Part shown: piece by piece, positions 9,833 through 20,871 of the stretch
How the letters are laid out: every line of letters begins with the position of its first letter
Numbering within the stretch: the first letter of the stretch is position 1
Assembly: GCA_902806595.1 (NCBI GenBank)
Contig: CADCXC010000037.1
Location: 3,224,001 to 3,288,000 of the forward strand
Direction: 5' to 3'
Source of the DNA: Pyrenopolyporus hunteri
Taxonomy: Eukaryota > Ascomycota > Sordariomycetes > Xylariales > Hypoxylaceae
DNA length: 64,000 bases
Program-made: the position numbers and the translations under genes
Notes under the pieces: model-generated
What the model was told of the DNA's origin: nothing
Seen by the model: the letters and a program-made list of their open reading frames with translations, nothing else
The model's database searches: none

Positions 9833-12671
9833 ATGGCCGACGCCGGGTCCGGCGACGTTAGGAAGGTTGCGGTCGGCGGACAGAAGCCTGCTAAAAAAGA
9901 CAAGAAGAGCAAAGCTGGCGCGGATGATGCAACCGCTGGCCCCCTTGAGATGACGCCGCCGCCCGAATTCCTTAAGACGCGCCTCGAGCTGTTCGACCGT
10001 CTTAAGAAGAAATATGAAGAGGATATTGCCAAGAAACCTCGCGAGCAGATCACCATCACATTGCCTGACGGTTCTGTCAAAGTGGGCACGAGTTGGGAAA
10101 CTACGCCGGGAGACATTGCAAAAGGAGTATCCAACAGTCTATACAAGCGCTCCGTCGTTGCCCGAATAGATGGAGACAACGGACAGCTGTGGGATCTGGA
10201 GAGACCGCTCGAGCGCAGCTGCAAGCTCGAACTATTGACCTTCGACGACCCTAAGGGGAGGGAAGTGTTTTGGCATAGCTCTGCCCATATCCTTGGTGAG
10301 GCCTGTGAGAGAAGATTTGGCTGCTCTCTCTGTATTGGGCCTCCAATCGACGATGGTTTCTACTACGAGATGGCCCTCCCAGGCGGGGCTGCTGTCCAGC
10401 AGAGCGACTGGGCGCCCTTAGAACGCATCGTCGGCGATATCGTCAGAGAACGCCAGCGATTCGAGCGTCTCGAAATGACTAAGCAGGAACTTCTCGAGAT
10501 GTTCAGTTACAACAAATATAAGCAGCATATCATTTCCACCAAGATCCCCGACGGTACTTCCACCACCGTATACCGCAACGGGCCGCTAATAGACCTATGT
10601 CGCGGGCCCCACGTTCCGGATACAGGACGAATCGAGGCGTTCTCTATAATGAAGAACTCGGCCTCGTACTTTTTGGGATCGCAGGAGAATGACTCCCTCC
10701 AGCGCATCTATGGTGTGTCGTTCCCAGACAAGAAAAAGATGGCGGAGCACAAGAAGTTTCTCGAGGAAGCGGCCAAGAGAGACCACCGAAAATTAGGAAA
10801 AGAGCAAGAACTTTTCATGTTTCATGAGCTCTCTCCTGGTTCCGCTTTCTTCCTGCCTCATGGTACGAGGATCTATAACACGCTTCTTGCTTATATCAGG
10901 GAGCAATATCACAAACGTGATTATCAGGAAGGTCCGTCGAGACCCCTCGAATCCCTAAGATAACTTTGCCGCCCTCCCTTCGTGATAACTAACCGTTTCT
11001 GTATTAGTAATTACCCCCAATATTTTCAATTCGGAGCTCTGGAAGATCAGCGGACACTGGCAGTATTATCAAGAAGACATGTTTGTCATGGACTTGGATA
11101 AGGAAAAATGGGGTCTGAAGCCCATGAACTGTCCCGCTCATTTCCTCATGTTTGCCCATAGCCCGAAGGTGTACAATCAGTTGCCCCTGCGTCTCGCCGA
11201 CTTTGGTGTTCTTCACCGGAACGAGGCGAGCGGCGCTTTGTCTGGCCTGACCCGCGTCCGTCGCTTCCAGCAAGATGATGCTCACATCTTCTGTCGCCTC
11301 GACCAGGTCACTAGCGAGATCTCCGACCTGTTCAGTTTCCTCTCCGAGATGTACGGTCTCTTAGGGTTTACCTTTAAGCTTCAATTGTCCACTCGCCCGG
11401 AGAAGTTCATGGGTCAGGTTGAGACCTGGGATAAAGCCGAAAGCATGTTGAAAGAGGCACTCGATGGGTTTGCGGCAGGCCCTGGAGGCGTATCGTGGAC
11501 TTTGAACGAGGGTGACGGCGCTTTCTACGGGCCAAAGGTGAATCCCGACCTCCTTCCCGCAGCATACATGCTAGCTGACCGTTAATTAGATAGATATTAA
11601 GATCCTGGACTGCTTGAACCGGGTCAGTCCCCACCCCCTCCCCCCACCCCCCGGCCCGGCGAGACCCATTCGGTGCTTGTTTCCGGATCGTAGCTTAAGC
11701 ACTGCCTATGATGTTGGATCTGGGATATTGCCAGTAGTCTGGTATGGCTAGCTAACTGTCACCATAGGAGTGGCAATGCGCTACGATCCAGCTTGATTTT
11801 ATGGGCCCCGAGAGTAATGTGTTCCTCAAACCGTTGCTCTATACCCGCATTACTAACGCCCAGCAGACTTTGGACTCGAATATGTTACGGCTGAGATGCC
11901 TGCCGCCAAGCCTAAGCAAGACGAACTCGCCGTGCAGTCGTCGAGGGCGAGCGGGCCTGAAGCCCAAGCAAGCAATACTGATTCAGGGAAATCAGGTACG
12001 GGCGAGGGCGGAACCGAACGGGAAAGGGTAGTAAAGCCTTTGAGTCCCGGCTGCGCGCGGCCAGTTATTATCCATCGTGCTATGGCCGGCTCCATAGAGA
12101 GGTTTATGGGTACGTATGCCAACGAAGGGGGGGTCGATTAGATGGCTCACTCTCGGTTATTTAGGCATCCTCATCGAACACTTTGCGGGCAAGTGGCCTT
12201 TCTGGCTGAGCCCGCGCCAGGTGATGGTTATCCCGGTAGGAATGGGCTTCGTATCATATGCCCAGGAAGTCAGGGATATCCTCAAGAAGGAGAAAATATT
12301 CGTCGATATCGACACTAGCGGGAATACGCTCCCCAAGAAGATTCGAAGCGCACAGCTCGCACAATACAACTTCATCTTTGGTGAGCACCCGTTCGAATAT
12401 TTTTGCTTGCCCCCTTCCCTTTCTCGGCCCAAGTTTGATGTGACGAAGGCTTGCTGACACAGTTGGTGTTCGCCAAATCACAGTTGTCGGCGACGAAGAG
12501 ATGAAAGGCCGACAGGTGAATGTTCGGTACCGGGACGACACATCCACCCAAGACCGAGGAAAGCCGGTGCTACTGGACGAAGCAATCGAGAAATTACGGA
12601 AGCTCCAAGCAGATCGGGGCACGTACAACCCTTTCCCGTCTGTGAGACAGGCGGATAAGAAGACGGCGTGA
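9833..12671 (+). CDS. THS1: Threonyl-tRNA synthetase, cytosolic (791 aa, 7 exons)
   Basis: It charges tRNA-Thr with threonine in the cytosol. Exons read by splice signals and phase: 9833-10931, 11008-11537, 11590-11622, 11768-11813, 11867-12109, 12165-12380, 12463-12671; these sum to 792 codons. A Lys-rich N-terminus leads into a TGS domain (about residues 72-136). The editing domain has HSSAH (148-152) and CRGPH (C256, H260). The class II core has NCPAH (C408), motif 2 TRVRRFQQDDAHIF (448-461, with zinc-type H459) and motif 3 HRAMAGSIERF. A C-terminal anticodon-binding domain ends at KKTA. Exon 3 is only 33 nt. Exon 5 encodes a polar insertion of about 55 residues between catalytic motifs. 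No mitochondrial presequence is obvious. The start lies about 235 bp from the hypermutated block, yet the gene shows no sign of that mutation. Confidence 0.93.
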
Positions 12672-12864
12672 ATTGAGGCTTTGTTTTGCAGTTGGCAGCG
12701 AATAGACCATCTCGGGCTGGTCGGCTCGACAGGAGTTTGCGGAGCGGCGGCAATTAAAGAGAAGCGTGAGATGTTATTATAGCTCGGTACCAAAGATCTA
12801 CCCTACATTTCTCAAATCCTCAAATCCCGACTTATGGGGGTAACTATACCTAACCCGTGAAAAG

Positions 12865-13905
12865 CTAAGCGATCCTGTAAACCAGCTTCTCGGCGCTGAC
12901 CCTGCCCTCCCGTTGCTCGTTGAAACCGGCTAGTATATCGTCTATACCGCCGAAATCCTTCGCCCTGTTAGGCTTGAGCTTTCCGCTAGATAGCAACTCC
13001 GGCAGCATGGCTAAATACTTCTCCCACTGGGCCTTATCTTGCGGCGTCGGCTCTCCGCAGTTGTCGAACGTCCCGTACTTCAGGGGACGGCCGAAGACCG
13101 TGTATACAATGGTGCTCTCTAGCTTAACCTTCTTGTTCTCGATCTTATCCCTAATATCGGCCACCGGGAGGAGAGTGACAACGTGGCCACCTTTCGTGGG
13201 GGATAAGGCCTTGGCGACGGCCTCTGGCGCCCCTTTCTCAGAGATACAATCGAAAGCAAGCTCGAGGCCGTCGTGCGTCAGCCTGCGGACCTTCTCAGGC
13301 CATTCGGGGTCCTTGTAGTCGACGACGGCGTCAGCGCCTAACGACTTAAGGAACTCGTGGTTTCGCGCCGACCCGGTAGCAACGACGAATGCGCCGGCTA
13401 ATTTGCCTAGCTGAACGGCGTACTGGCCAACGCTGGACGTACCCCCGTTCACTAGGAAGGGGAAAGCACTCTTGGCCGGCTTGCTCGGCTCGGGAAGTTT
13501 TAGTCTTGCAAACATGGCTTGCACGGCGGTCGCGAAGGCCAGAGGAATGACGGCGGCGTCCTGGTAGGATATATCGTCTGGAATGGGATAGACTAGGCTC
13601 GCCTCGGTGACGACGTATTCTGCAAAGGCTCCGCGGAGCGGGTTGACGGAAGATCCGAAGACGAAGCCGGCGACGCGTTGTCCTTGACGCCAGTGGGAGT
13701 TGTTGCCGTCTTGCACGACGCCAGCAAAGTCGCAGCCGAGAATCCGGCCTGGGGGGACCGACTGCATGGACTTCCAATCTGTTGGGTTCTGCGCGACGAA
13801 GTGGACCTTGATGAGTATCTCGCCGTCGCCGGGTTTGGGGATATCGACTTCCTGGACTGTGGCCGTCTTGCCCTCCACGGTGACCAAGGCCTTCATCTTC
13901 GACAT
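12865..13905 (-). CDS. Zinc-independent MDR oxidoreductase, enoyl reductase-like (346 aa)
   Basis: An intronless gene for a medium-chain dehydrogenase/reductase. It opens with the GroES-like fold (MKALVTVEGK, then PTDWKS and GRILGCDFAGVV). The Rossmann part carries VNGGTSSVGQYAVQLGKLAG (about 150-170), the NADPH-binding loop, and GADAVVDYKD. The structural-zinc cysteines of alcohol dehydrogenases are absent, so it is a quinone-reductase or trans-enoyl-reductase type (the family of ToxD and LovC). Such proteins often work with polyketide synthases, but no synthase is adjacent, so the substrate is unknown. It converges on the threonyl-tRNA synthetase gene with 193 bp between stops. ATG at 13905 fits the family start. 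Confidence 0.85.
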   Translation of the reverse strand: MSKMKALVTVEGKTATVQEVDIPKPGDGEILIKVHFVAQNPTDWKSMQSVPPGRILGCDFAGVVQDGNNSHWRQGQRVAGFVFGSSVNPLRGAFAEYVVTEASLVYPIPDDISYQDAAVIPLAFATAVQAMFARLKLPEPSKPAKSAFPFLVNGGTSSVGQYAVQLGKLAGAFVVATGSARNHEFLKSLGADAVVDYKDPEWPEKVRRLTHDGLELAFDCISEKGAPEAVAKALSPTKGGHVVTLLPVADIRDKIENKKVKLESTIVYTVFGRPLKYGTFDNCGEPTPQDKAQWEKYLAMLPELLSSGKLKPNRAKDFGGIDDILAGFNEQREGRVSAEKLVYRIA

Positions 13906-14625
13906 TGCTTTAACCTTCTTCGGATGGCTCTTATTGGTAATTTGTGCTGAGTCCTGCCGTGGTCCAATATATCGCGTCGGTGGTAGTGGTAGAGGTAGTA
14001 CTAGTGGTGGTGGTAGTAATGGATATTGTATAGGTAGTAAAAGGAACGCGGGTTTTCAGTCGCGAGCAATCTAGGCGGCCGGTATAAGTGGTTATAAGTG
14101 GTTATAAGTGGTTATAAGTGGTTAGGTTATAAGAATAGGTATAAGATATATATACGCTCGATACTGAATGTCATGACACAATTATTACGTTATCATGTTA
14201 AAATAATATCCATATAATTATATCTATATAATCATATTTACTCCCGTTGGAGCTATCCTTTTCCTTCTTCTTCTCTCCTTTGAACCATGATCGACGCCTG
14301 GAGCGAAGCAAATAGAATCTAATCGAACTAGATTAGTAAATCAACAATTCTGATAATTAGTCATTTTCAGGAATAACTACAATTATTACTCGAGTAGGAC
14401 CCTTACATTGACGCAGAACTCCCGCATCTGGCGCCTGTTGCTCTCGTTTGCCATGGATCGAGAGTGTTTTGGCATTTCGCCCCCTTAGAGCCTTGCGTGG
14501 GGGCCGGCGTCCGAAACATAATATTGTCACGTAGGTAAGGTAAATCACATGGGTAACGGATCGGAAAGGGGTTTAGATCTCCTTACGGGGACTAGTATCC
14601 TAGCCGCTGGTCCGACGACGGCAAG
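13906..14625. other. Intergenic spacer with simple repeats
   Basis: It holds the 5' side of the MDR gene and the 3' side of the dioxygenase. A GGT/AGT-rich low-complexity stretch covers about 13978-14040 and a 10-bp tandem repeat lies at 14081-14124. I see no gene. Confidence 0.6.
14081..14124. repeat. 10-bp tandem repeat (GTTATAAGTG)n
   Basis: About 4.4 head-to-tail copies of GTTATAAGTG, the first slightly altered. It lies upstream of the MDR gene and may be simple slippage. Confidence 0.85.
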
Positions 14626-15893
14626 CTACTTGTAATAATTCTGCACCTTCAGCCCTTTGAATTCAAACGACGTTCCCTCCCGCCTTTCGAGGACCGTCTT
14701 ATAGTGCACGTCCTTGACCCGTGCCCGGACATATTCCGTCCCAGATACCACCGGTCTATTGCGATCCTTATCTTCTGGTGGGATTAGGCCGAGGCGGTCC
14801 AGCAGGGGGGATGGCACTGTCCTCATGGGCGTACGAGCGCCGGGTCGGTTGAAGTAGAGCAGGCCAAGACGGGGAATGTCGATCTGGTCTTTTGGCGGAG
14901 TAACTACACGGTGGATCGTTGACTTGATGAAACCTGTGTCGTATGGATAGGTCAGTATGGCACCTTAGGTAGGCGTGCGACGGATTTGCGGCTGCGCGGT
15001 TGTGTACTACCATTTGTAAGGAAGGACAAAGTGTCCGCCGCGTTGCAAGTGACTACAGTTATTCGCCGTTAGAAATTCCATCGTATACGGGCGAGGGTTT
15101 ACGTACTGCCGCCATCCACAGGGCTGACGTGTTTCCATTCACCTTCCGGTGTGCGGATCTGTAAGCCGGCCACGTGCTGCGAGAAGAGCAGCGTCAAGCT
15201 TCCGAAGTCCGTGTGGCCGCCCTTGGAGTACGCCTGGGCCTTGTCCCATTCCTCCTGGCTCCTAACGTTGTAGAGCATGTAGCGAAGGTGGTCGTCGGAC
15301 TCGTCGTCGTAGGCGTGTGCATCGGCCAGGTAGTTTTCGGGGAGTTCGAGTATGATGGAAATAAGAACGAAGAGTTTCCGAACCACCTTGTCGAATAGAT
15401 CTCTATGGAAGGAGGAGATCTCTTCCCAGTTCTGCTCAACGAGTCGGTGCTTGCCCACGTCCGAAAGGGCGGGAATCGCCTTCGGGATATTTAACATCTC
15501 CACGTTTTCTCTAACGCCTGTGTCGCCTATCCAGCGCGAGTTCTCTCTGTATCCGAAATACTCGCCCTCGGCGAAGTTGCAAGGGAACCTTCGCTTTTCC
15601 TCCAATGGCTCCTTAAAGAAGGCGTGCCCAATGCTAAATTGACGGAGCACGCGCTCATCGTCGATACCTGTGTTGACCACAGACCAAAACCCGACTCTGG
15701 TGACGGCGTCGTAAAGCTGATCGGCAAGTTCCCGCTTGCCGTCGGGGTCATCGAAGCGAGAGAGGTCAATCTTTGGTAATTCCGCAAATTCGAGCTTCTC
15801 CGAGGTCTTCCCCGGCCTAGTCCACGGTGCCACCTGAACTTTACTACTCTTTAAATGCCCTGATGCTGGCGTTTCGAGAGCGATTGGAGCCAT
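14626..15893 (-). CDS. 2-oxoglutarate/Fe(II) dioxygenase, isopenicillin N synthase-like (378 aa)
   Basis: A soluble oxygenase using Fe(II) and 2-oxoglutarate; the substrate cannot be told from sequence. Exons: 15893-15107, 15052-15011 and 14933-14626, giving 379 codons. An N-terminal DIOX_N domain starts near LPKIDLSRFDDPDGK. The jelly-roll core has GGHTDFGSLTLLF (the HxD iron ligands) and, across the exon 2/3 junction, STIHRVV (the distal His). The 42-nt exon 2 supplies ITCNAADTLSFLTN, which is needed to join the two halves and matches the family. The gene is divergent from the MFS transporter at 16556 with a 662-bp shared upstream region, suggesting co-regulation in a small catabolic or metabolite pathway (inference). 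A (CTT)n tract lies just upstream of the start. Confidence 0.88.
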
Positions 15894-16555
15894 TCTGGTC
15901 AGTTAAATCCTTCTTCTTCTTCTTCTTCTTCTTGTTTCGACCCGACAGTGATCGGAAGCACCGACTAACTGACGTGCCCGGGTGATAGGCGATCTTGTCT
16001 TATACTAGCCGGAATACGATCTCTATCTACCATTTCTCCTGCTGACCTGCGGTCGAACCAGCCGGTTCCAGGTACTCGGCAATGGACCACTGCTTCTATT
16101 TCGTAACTTGATTGGTTGGGCTTCTCGGGGGTCCTGAGCGGGGACAGTTGCGTGCTCGGTGTTCTCATCGACCTCATCGTAGGCGTGCTTGAGAACCCAG
16201 CAATTACATCCAAGGGACCTCCGGAACGCCTAATAAGATGCCGAAATCATCGGGATGCGCCTCCGTAGCGGTTAATGCTGCGGCAGTTGATGATGGAATC
16301 CGCAGGGGCCGCTAGAAGCCGGCGCTCCCCCTCCTGCCTATAGAACTGGCAGGCGAGAATAAATAACGTCTCGTTTCTACGTGAGAGTCTTCATCGTCGG
16401 CTTGTTAGATATATTTATTTTCGGGTAGAGAAGGGCGTACGTCCCCTTGTCCGAAGCTCCGCCTAATATAAGCCTCGAAAAAGAACTTACTAGGCGTAAT
16501 TCGACTATACCCAGAGGTCAATAGTACATTTGACTATCGGTATAGCAACGCCGAC
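15894..16555. promoter_or_regulatory. Shared upstream region of dioxygenase and transporter
   Basis: A 662-bp region between two divergent starts, so it should contain both promoters. A (CTT)n run occupies 15910-15933. I cannot identify specific factor sites. Confidence 0.5.
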
Positions 16556-18321
16556 ATGGCTTCTACGCCTAGTCAGCTCGATGTAAAGGCCCACCATACT
16601 ACGGAATCGAAACGCAGCGACGACGCTGAAGTTGTATTAGATCTGGGACCTCCAGAGGCCAGCGGGGAGCTCGAGAAATCTGTTATGAGGAAGGTAGATC
16701 TCTGGCTAGTTGGCTTCTATTCACTGGTCTATATCTTTAGGGTCATCGACTCGTCCAACTACTCGAACGCGGCGATCATCAACCTCGAAAATGGTACAGG
16801 TATCAAGAAAGAACTTGGGCTAAGCCCTTCGCAGTGGGCCTGGACGCTCTCTATTTTTTCGTATAGCTATATGGTATTCGAACCGACAAATACCCTGGCG
16901 ATGAAAGTGTTTTCGCCCTCGAAATGGATGTTTGTCCTCGTCCTGGGATGGGGCATTTCCGCATGTTCGTCTGCGGCGGCACAGGACTTCAAAGGCGTAA
17001 GTATAGACATTTGGAAGGGCTCCGGGCACCTAAACTAGCGGATCCTAATACGAGGCGTTTAGATGATGTGCGTTCGGTTTGCTATCGGCCTAGCCGAGGC
17101 GGGTTTCTTCCCTGCTGTGCTATATCATATGGCGTTTTGGTATAAACCTACCGAGATGCCACAAAGAATTGCGATCTTCTACTCGGTCGGACAGCTTTCC
17201 CCGGCGGTGAGCGGCCTGCTCGCTTATGCTATTGGATTTATGGTAGGTACTATCCTCTTGAGCCCGTCTTCACCTATCACCTGCCCCTCACCCCTTAAGG
17301 AGCGGCTTTGAGTTCTTGTTTAGAGAGCGACGATGCTGAACGCCTTGCCTGCTAGGATGGGCTAGCGGGCCTCCCCGGCTGGCGATGGCTTTTCCTGATC
17401 GAAGGCTTACCGGCCATCGCCATCTCGGCTGTTGCGCTGTGGCTACCGGACTATCCAGAGACGGCCTGGATGCTCACGGATGAGGAACGGGACGTCTTGC
17501 GAGGCCGGCTCGGAGATTCCTCCCCGTCGGGCAAGGAAGGGCTCTGGGATTTCGAATCGCTAAGAAGGCTTCTTCGGGACCCTACCTTCTACACGTTTTC
17601 CTTGTATTGGATATGTCACGGGGTCGGTGGGTTTGGCGTGGGGACGGCGTTGCCTACCGTTATTTACGAACTAGGCTTTACCACGACCTCCTACTCACAG
17701 TTGATGAATATTGTAAGAACTCCGATCTTCCCTTGGTACGGCAATATGCTCAAGAATCACACCATAGCCTCCCTACATCTCTGCGTTCATCTTTTTGAAT
17801 TTCGTAGGTCACTTTCTACATAAGAGGGCTATTAGGCCCTGGACCACCGCCGTGGCAAGTAAGTCGAGACCTGGCTCTGGAGGAGGCTCTTTCGGGTGTC
17901 AATTAACAAGTCTCCAGTTGAGTCGACCATTATCGTATGTTACATAATCCTCTATACTGTTCACAATGCGGTGGTGAGGTATATCTTCTTAATCGTGGCT
18001 GTATCGTGTGCGGGCTCTGCTTATCCCGTGATTTGGCCTGAACGCATCCGAGCTCTCAGGGGGACAGTTGCATCAGGGTTTGGTATCGGATTCACAAATG
18101 CAATGGCTCAGTTCAGCGGGATTGCCGGCCCTCACGTCTTTAGCACGGTGTTCGGTCCGTCATATCATGTCTCATATGGTATCTGTCTTTCGTTTCTGAG
18201 TGTGGGCATCGCCGCAATCCTCACTTCTTGGTTCTTCGTCTGGCGGAGAGATCGAAAGGCAAGCAGAACAAATCCAAGCGGTCAGGGGAGAGACTTAGAC
18301 ACGGGGTGTACGGATTTATAG
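16556..18321 (+). CDS. MFS transporter, Dal5/allantoate permease type (490 aa)
   Basis: A plasma-membrane transporter of the anion:cation symporter (ACS) family, which carries small organic anions such as allantoate, nicotinate or pantothenate; the substrate here is unknown. Exons: 16556-16996, 17063-17242, 17356-17712, 17768-17858, 17918-18321, summing to 491 codons. Family signatures in order are VYIFRVIDSSNYSNAAI (with R and D in TM1), RFAIGLAEAGFFPAVLYHM, FYSVGQLSPAVSGLLAYAIG, GLPGWRWLFLIEGLPAI, and AYPVIWPERIRALRGT. About 12 hydrophobic segments are seen. The protein ends with a short hydrophilic tail. It is divergent from the dioxygenase gene. Confidence 0.87.
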
Positions 18322-19230
18322 ACATTTTCGGCTATTATAAATACCATCAGCGTGGCATCTACCACCATGCGGTCACCGCCATACGTACCAACTCAGAACG
18401 CGAGGCTTCGATTTCTGTATTCCGATATCCTTTTAAACCGAGGATGGCTGCACAGATATAAGTAGGTGTGCAGTTGTGGTACGGGGCTTGTATGTGCGAG
18501 GGTAAACGAGGATAAACAAGGGGCGCATATATTTGGTTGTGATAGGGCCGCAGGATTAGATTCTGAACAAGAGCGGATAATTAGTAAAGGAGAGACCGCC
18601 GAGAAAGGGGGAAGAAAGGCGGGGGTGTAACGGAGTCGCATCGAGGTCCAACGGCTCATTGGTTCTTCCAACGGACAACCGCTTGCAGTATTAGGCGTTG
18701 TAACCAGACACGGTGATATGTGCCTACCTAGGTAGGTATATCTGTATGGGGAACCTCGGAAGCCCTCTCAACCGCCTTTGTGTTGAATTATAAATCAACT
18801 ATAGCAAGTTGGGGACCCTATTCCGGATATAGTATATCTGAGCTACCTATCTACTAAAGTAGCCTAATTAAATGGAGGCGGGAGGCGTTTTTGCCTAGGC
18901 ATGTGGGACCTGATGAGCTCGGTCTCGTAGGCGATTTTACAAAATATGCAGGGCGCGGTGCCTATAGTTTAGTCTTGGACGCCGTGACACCATCAAAACG
19001 TCATCATTTACCATCACGTTCCTAGAATGTTCCTAGCATGTTGAACTTAAAGAGCCTGCCCTGGGTCTGGCTAGGGGATCGATATCGAATACGAGACGGT
19101 GAACGACATAGGAAGGAGTTTCAGACATCCATCCTTGTTCCCCATACGCTCCTACTCGACGCCCGTTGCCAACAACTTATTTACCAGACGCCCGACCTTA
19201 GAGCAATAACTGACTTTAGGCCCTCTGACA
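18322..19230. other. Intergenic spacer
   Basis: It holds the transporter 3' region and the promoter of the next gene. One CCTACCTAGGTAGGTA motif lies at 18723-18738. No gene is recognised. Confidence 0.55.
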
Positions 19231-20324
19231 ATGACCGTGAATAAGACACTCATCTTTAAGAAGGTCCCTACCGGGTATCCGGTCCCGGGAGAGCATTTGG
19301 CGGTCGAGGATCGGCCCATTGACCTCGACGCAGCCGCTCCAAAAGGAGGCTTAGTTGTCGAGATCCTCTACGCCTCCTTCGACCCCTATCTTCGGGGTAA
19401 GATGCGTGATGCTAGTATCAAGTCTTACTCTCCAGCTTTTGAGATCGACGGTCCCGTGACGAATAGCACGGTCGCCCGGGTGCTCAAGTCAGACACCTCG
19501 GATTATAATCAGGGAGAGCTCGTCGTCGCCTTTCTTCCGATAGCTCAATATGCTAGAATCCCAGACCCCTCGGCCGCTCAGGTACGCAAGATCCACAATC
19601 CGCATAATCTCGACCTCGGCATGTTCCTCGGACCCCTGGGAATGCCCGGCTTGACCGCATATTCCGGCCTCCATAAGATTGGGAAGCCGAGGAAGGGCGA
19701 AACGGTATTCGTTAGTTCGGCCGCTGGCGCGGTTGGTCAGGTTGTCGGGCAAGTTGCAAAGAATGAAGGGCTGAAGGTCATCGGCTCCGTCGGTTCTGAC
19801 GAGAAGTTGGACTATATAACGAAGGAGCTCGGATTCGACGGCGGGTTTAATTATAAGAAGGAGAGCGCATTCGATGCGCTGCCACGCCTCGCGCCGCAAG
19901 GGATTGATATCTATTTCGAAAATGTCGGAGGAGAACAACTTGACGCTGCACTTGATAATATGAATACGAACGGACGGATTCCGGTCTGCGGAATGGTATA
20001 ATCTGTTAATTCCCCGACGGTTCTCTTATGCTAACGTACGTGTAGATCTCAGGCTATAATCAGCAAGCTGACCAGAGATACGGTGTCAAGAGCCTATTCC
20101 AGCTCATCCCGAAGCTCATAACGATGCAAGGATTTCTTGTCGGACAGCCTGAATTCGGCCGGGCCTACTTTGAAGAACACCAGCGCAAAGTCCAGCAATG
20201 GATTGCGGACGGGTCTTTCAAGGCTAAGCTTCATGTTACGGATGGAATTGACAAAGCTGCTGAGGGATTTGTTGGTATGCTCAAGGGCGAGAACTTTGGG
20301 AAGGCTGTCTTGAAAATTGCTTAG
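19231..20324 (+). CDS. NADP-dependent alkenal/one oxidoreductase, PTGR1-like MDR (347 aa)
   Basis: A cytosolic NADPH-dependent reductase of the leukotriene-B4-dehydrogenase/zinc-free MDR family, which reduces alpha,beta-unsaturated aldehydes and ketones. Two exons, 19231-19995 and 20046-20324, give 348 codons; the intron joins CGM to ISGYNQ. Signatures are FDPYLRGKMRD, LGMPGLTAYSGLHKIGKP, the nucleotide-binding SSAAGAVGQVVGQVAKNEG, YFENVGG and the C-terminal LKGENFGKAVLKIA. Start at 19231 matches the usual family start. It is unrelated in subfamily to the MDR gene at 12865. It may detoxify reactive lipids or belong to the nearby metabolic group; the sequence does not decide. Confidence 0.9.
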
Positions 20325-20871
20325 ATAGGGAAGCCCGAGATATTTGAGACGGATACCTGGACGTATCCGCGTCAATGTCACAAGGCTATAACTAAGGTGT
20401 ATTGTATGCTATGATGCGATTTAAATAACGCGGAACCATCGAACGAGTTCAAGGCCGAGTAGACTGGAACGAAATGTTATCTTTTGTGGACGTGACTTGA
20501 TCCCCCCCCGGTGGGTAGAGAGGCATGCCGAAGGATCCACCACTTCCTGCAGTATCAATGATGATAGACGTCTCGGCCTCTTCCACTCGTACGAATACAC
20601 CTAATCTCGGCTTTGGGGTTATTAGGTCTTGAGAAGAGCTACCATGACACCTCTGAATGCTTCGGTAGAAGGCGAAAATAGACTCTGGGTATGTAATCCG
20701 ACGCCAGGAAAATGCACCCTATTAAGCAGACACAACCCCCGACCCCTCTCCTTTGAATTTTCGTCTCCAAACAACGCCATTTCCCGATGATAGGACCCAA
20801 AAACGAGCCCTACTTCATTGTCGGTTGAACCCTTGCTTAGCCTGTGGTGGGGTTAGCCGATCCGATAGGGG
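20325..20871. other. Convergent 3' spacer
   Basis: The region between two gene 3' ends. Apart from a short C run at about 20502-20509 I see nothing in it. Confidence 0.6.
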
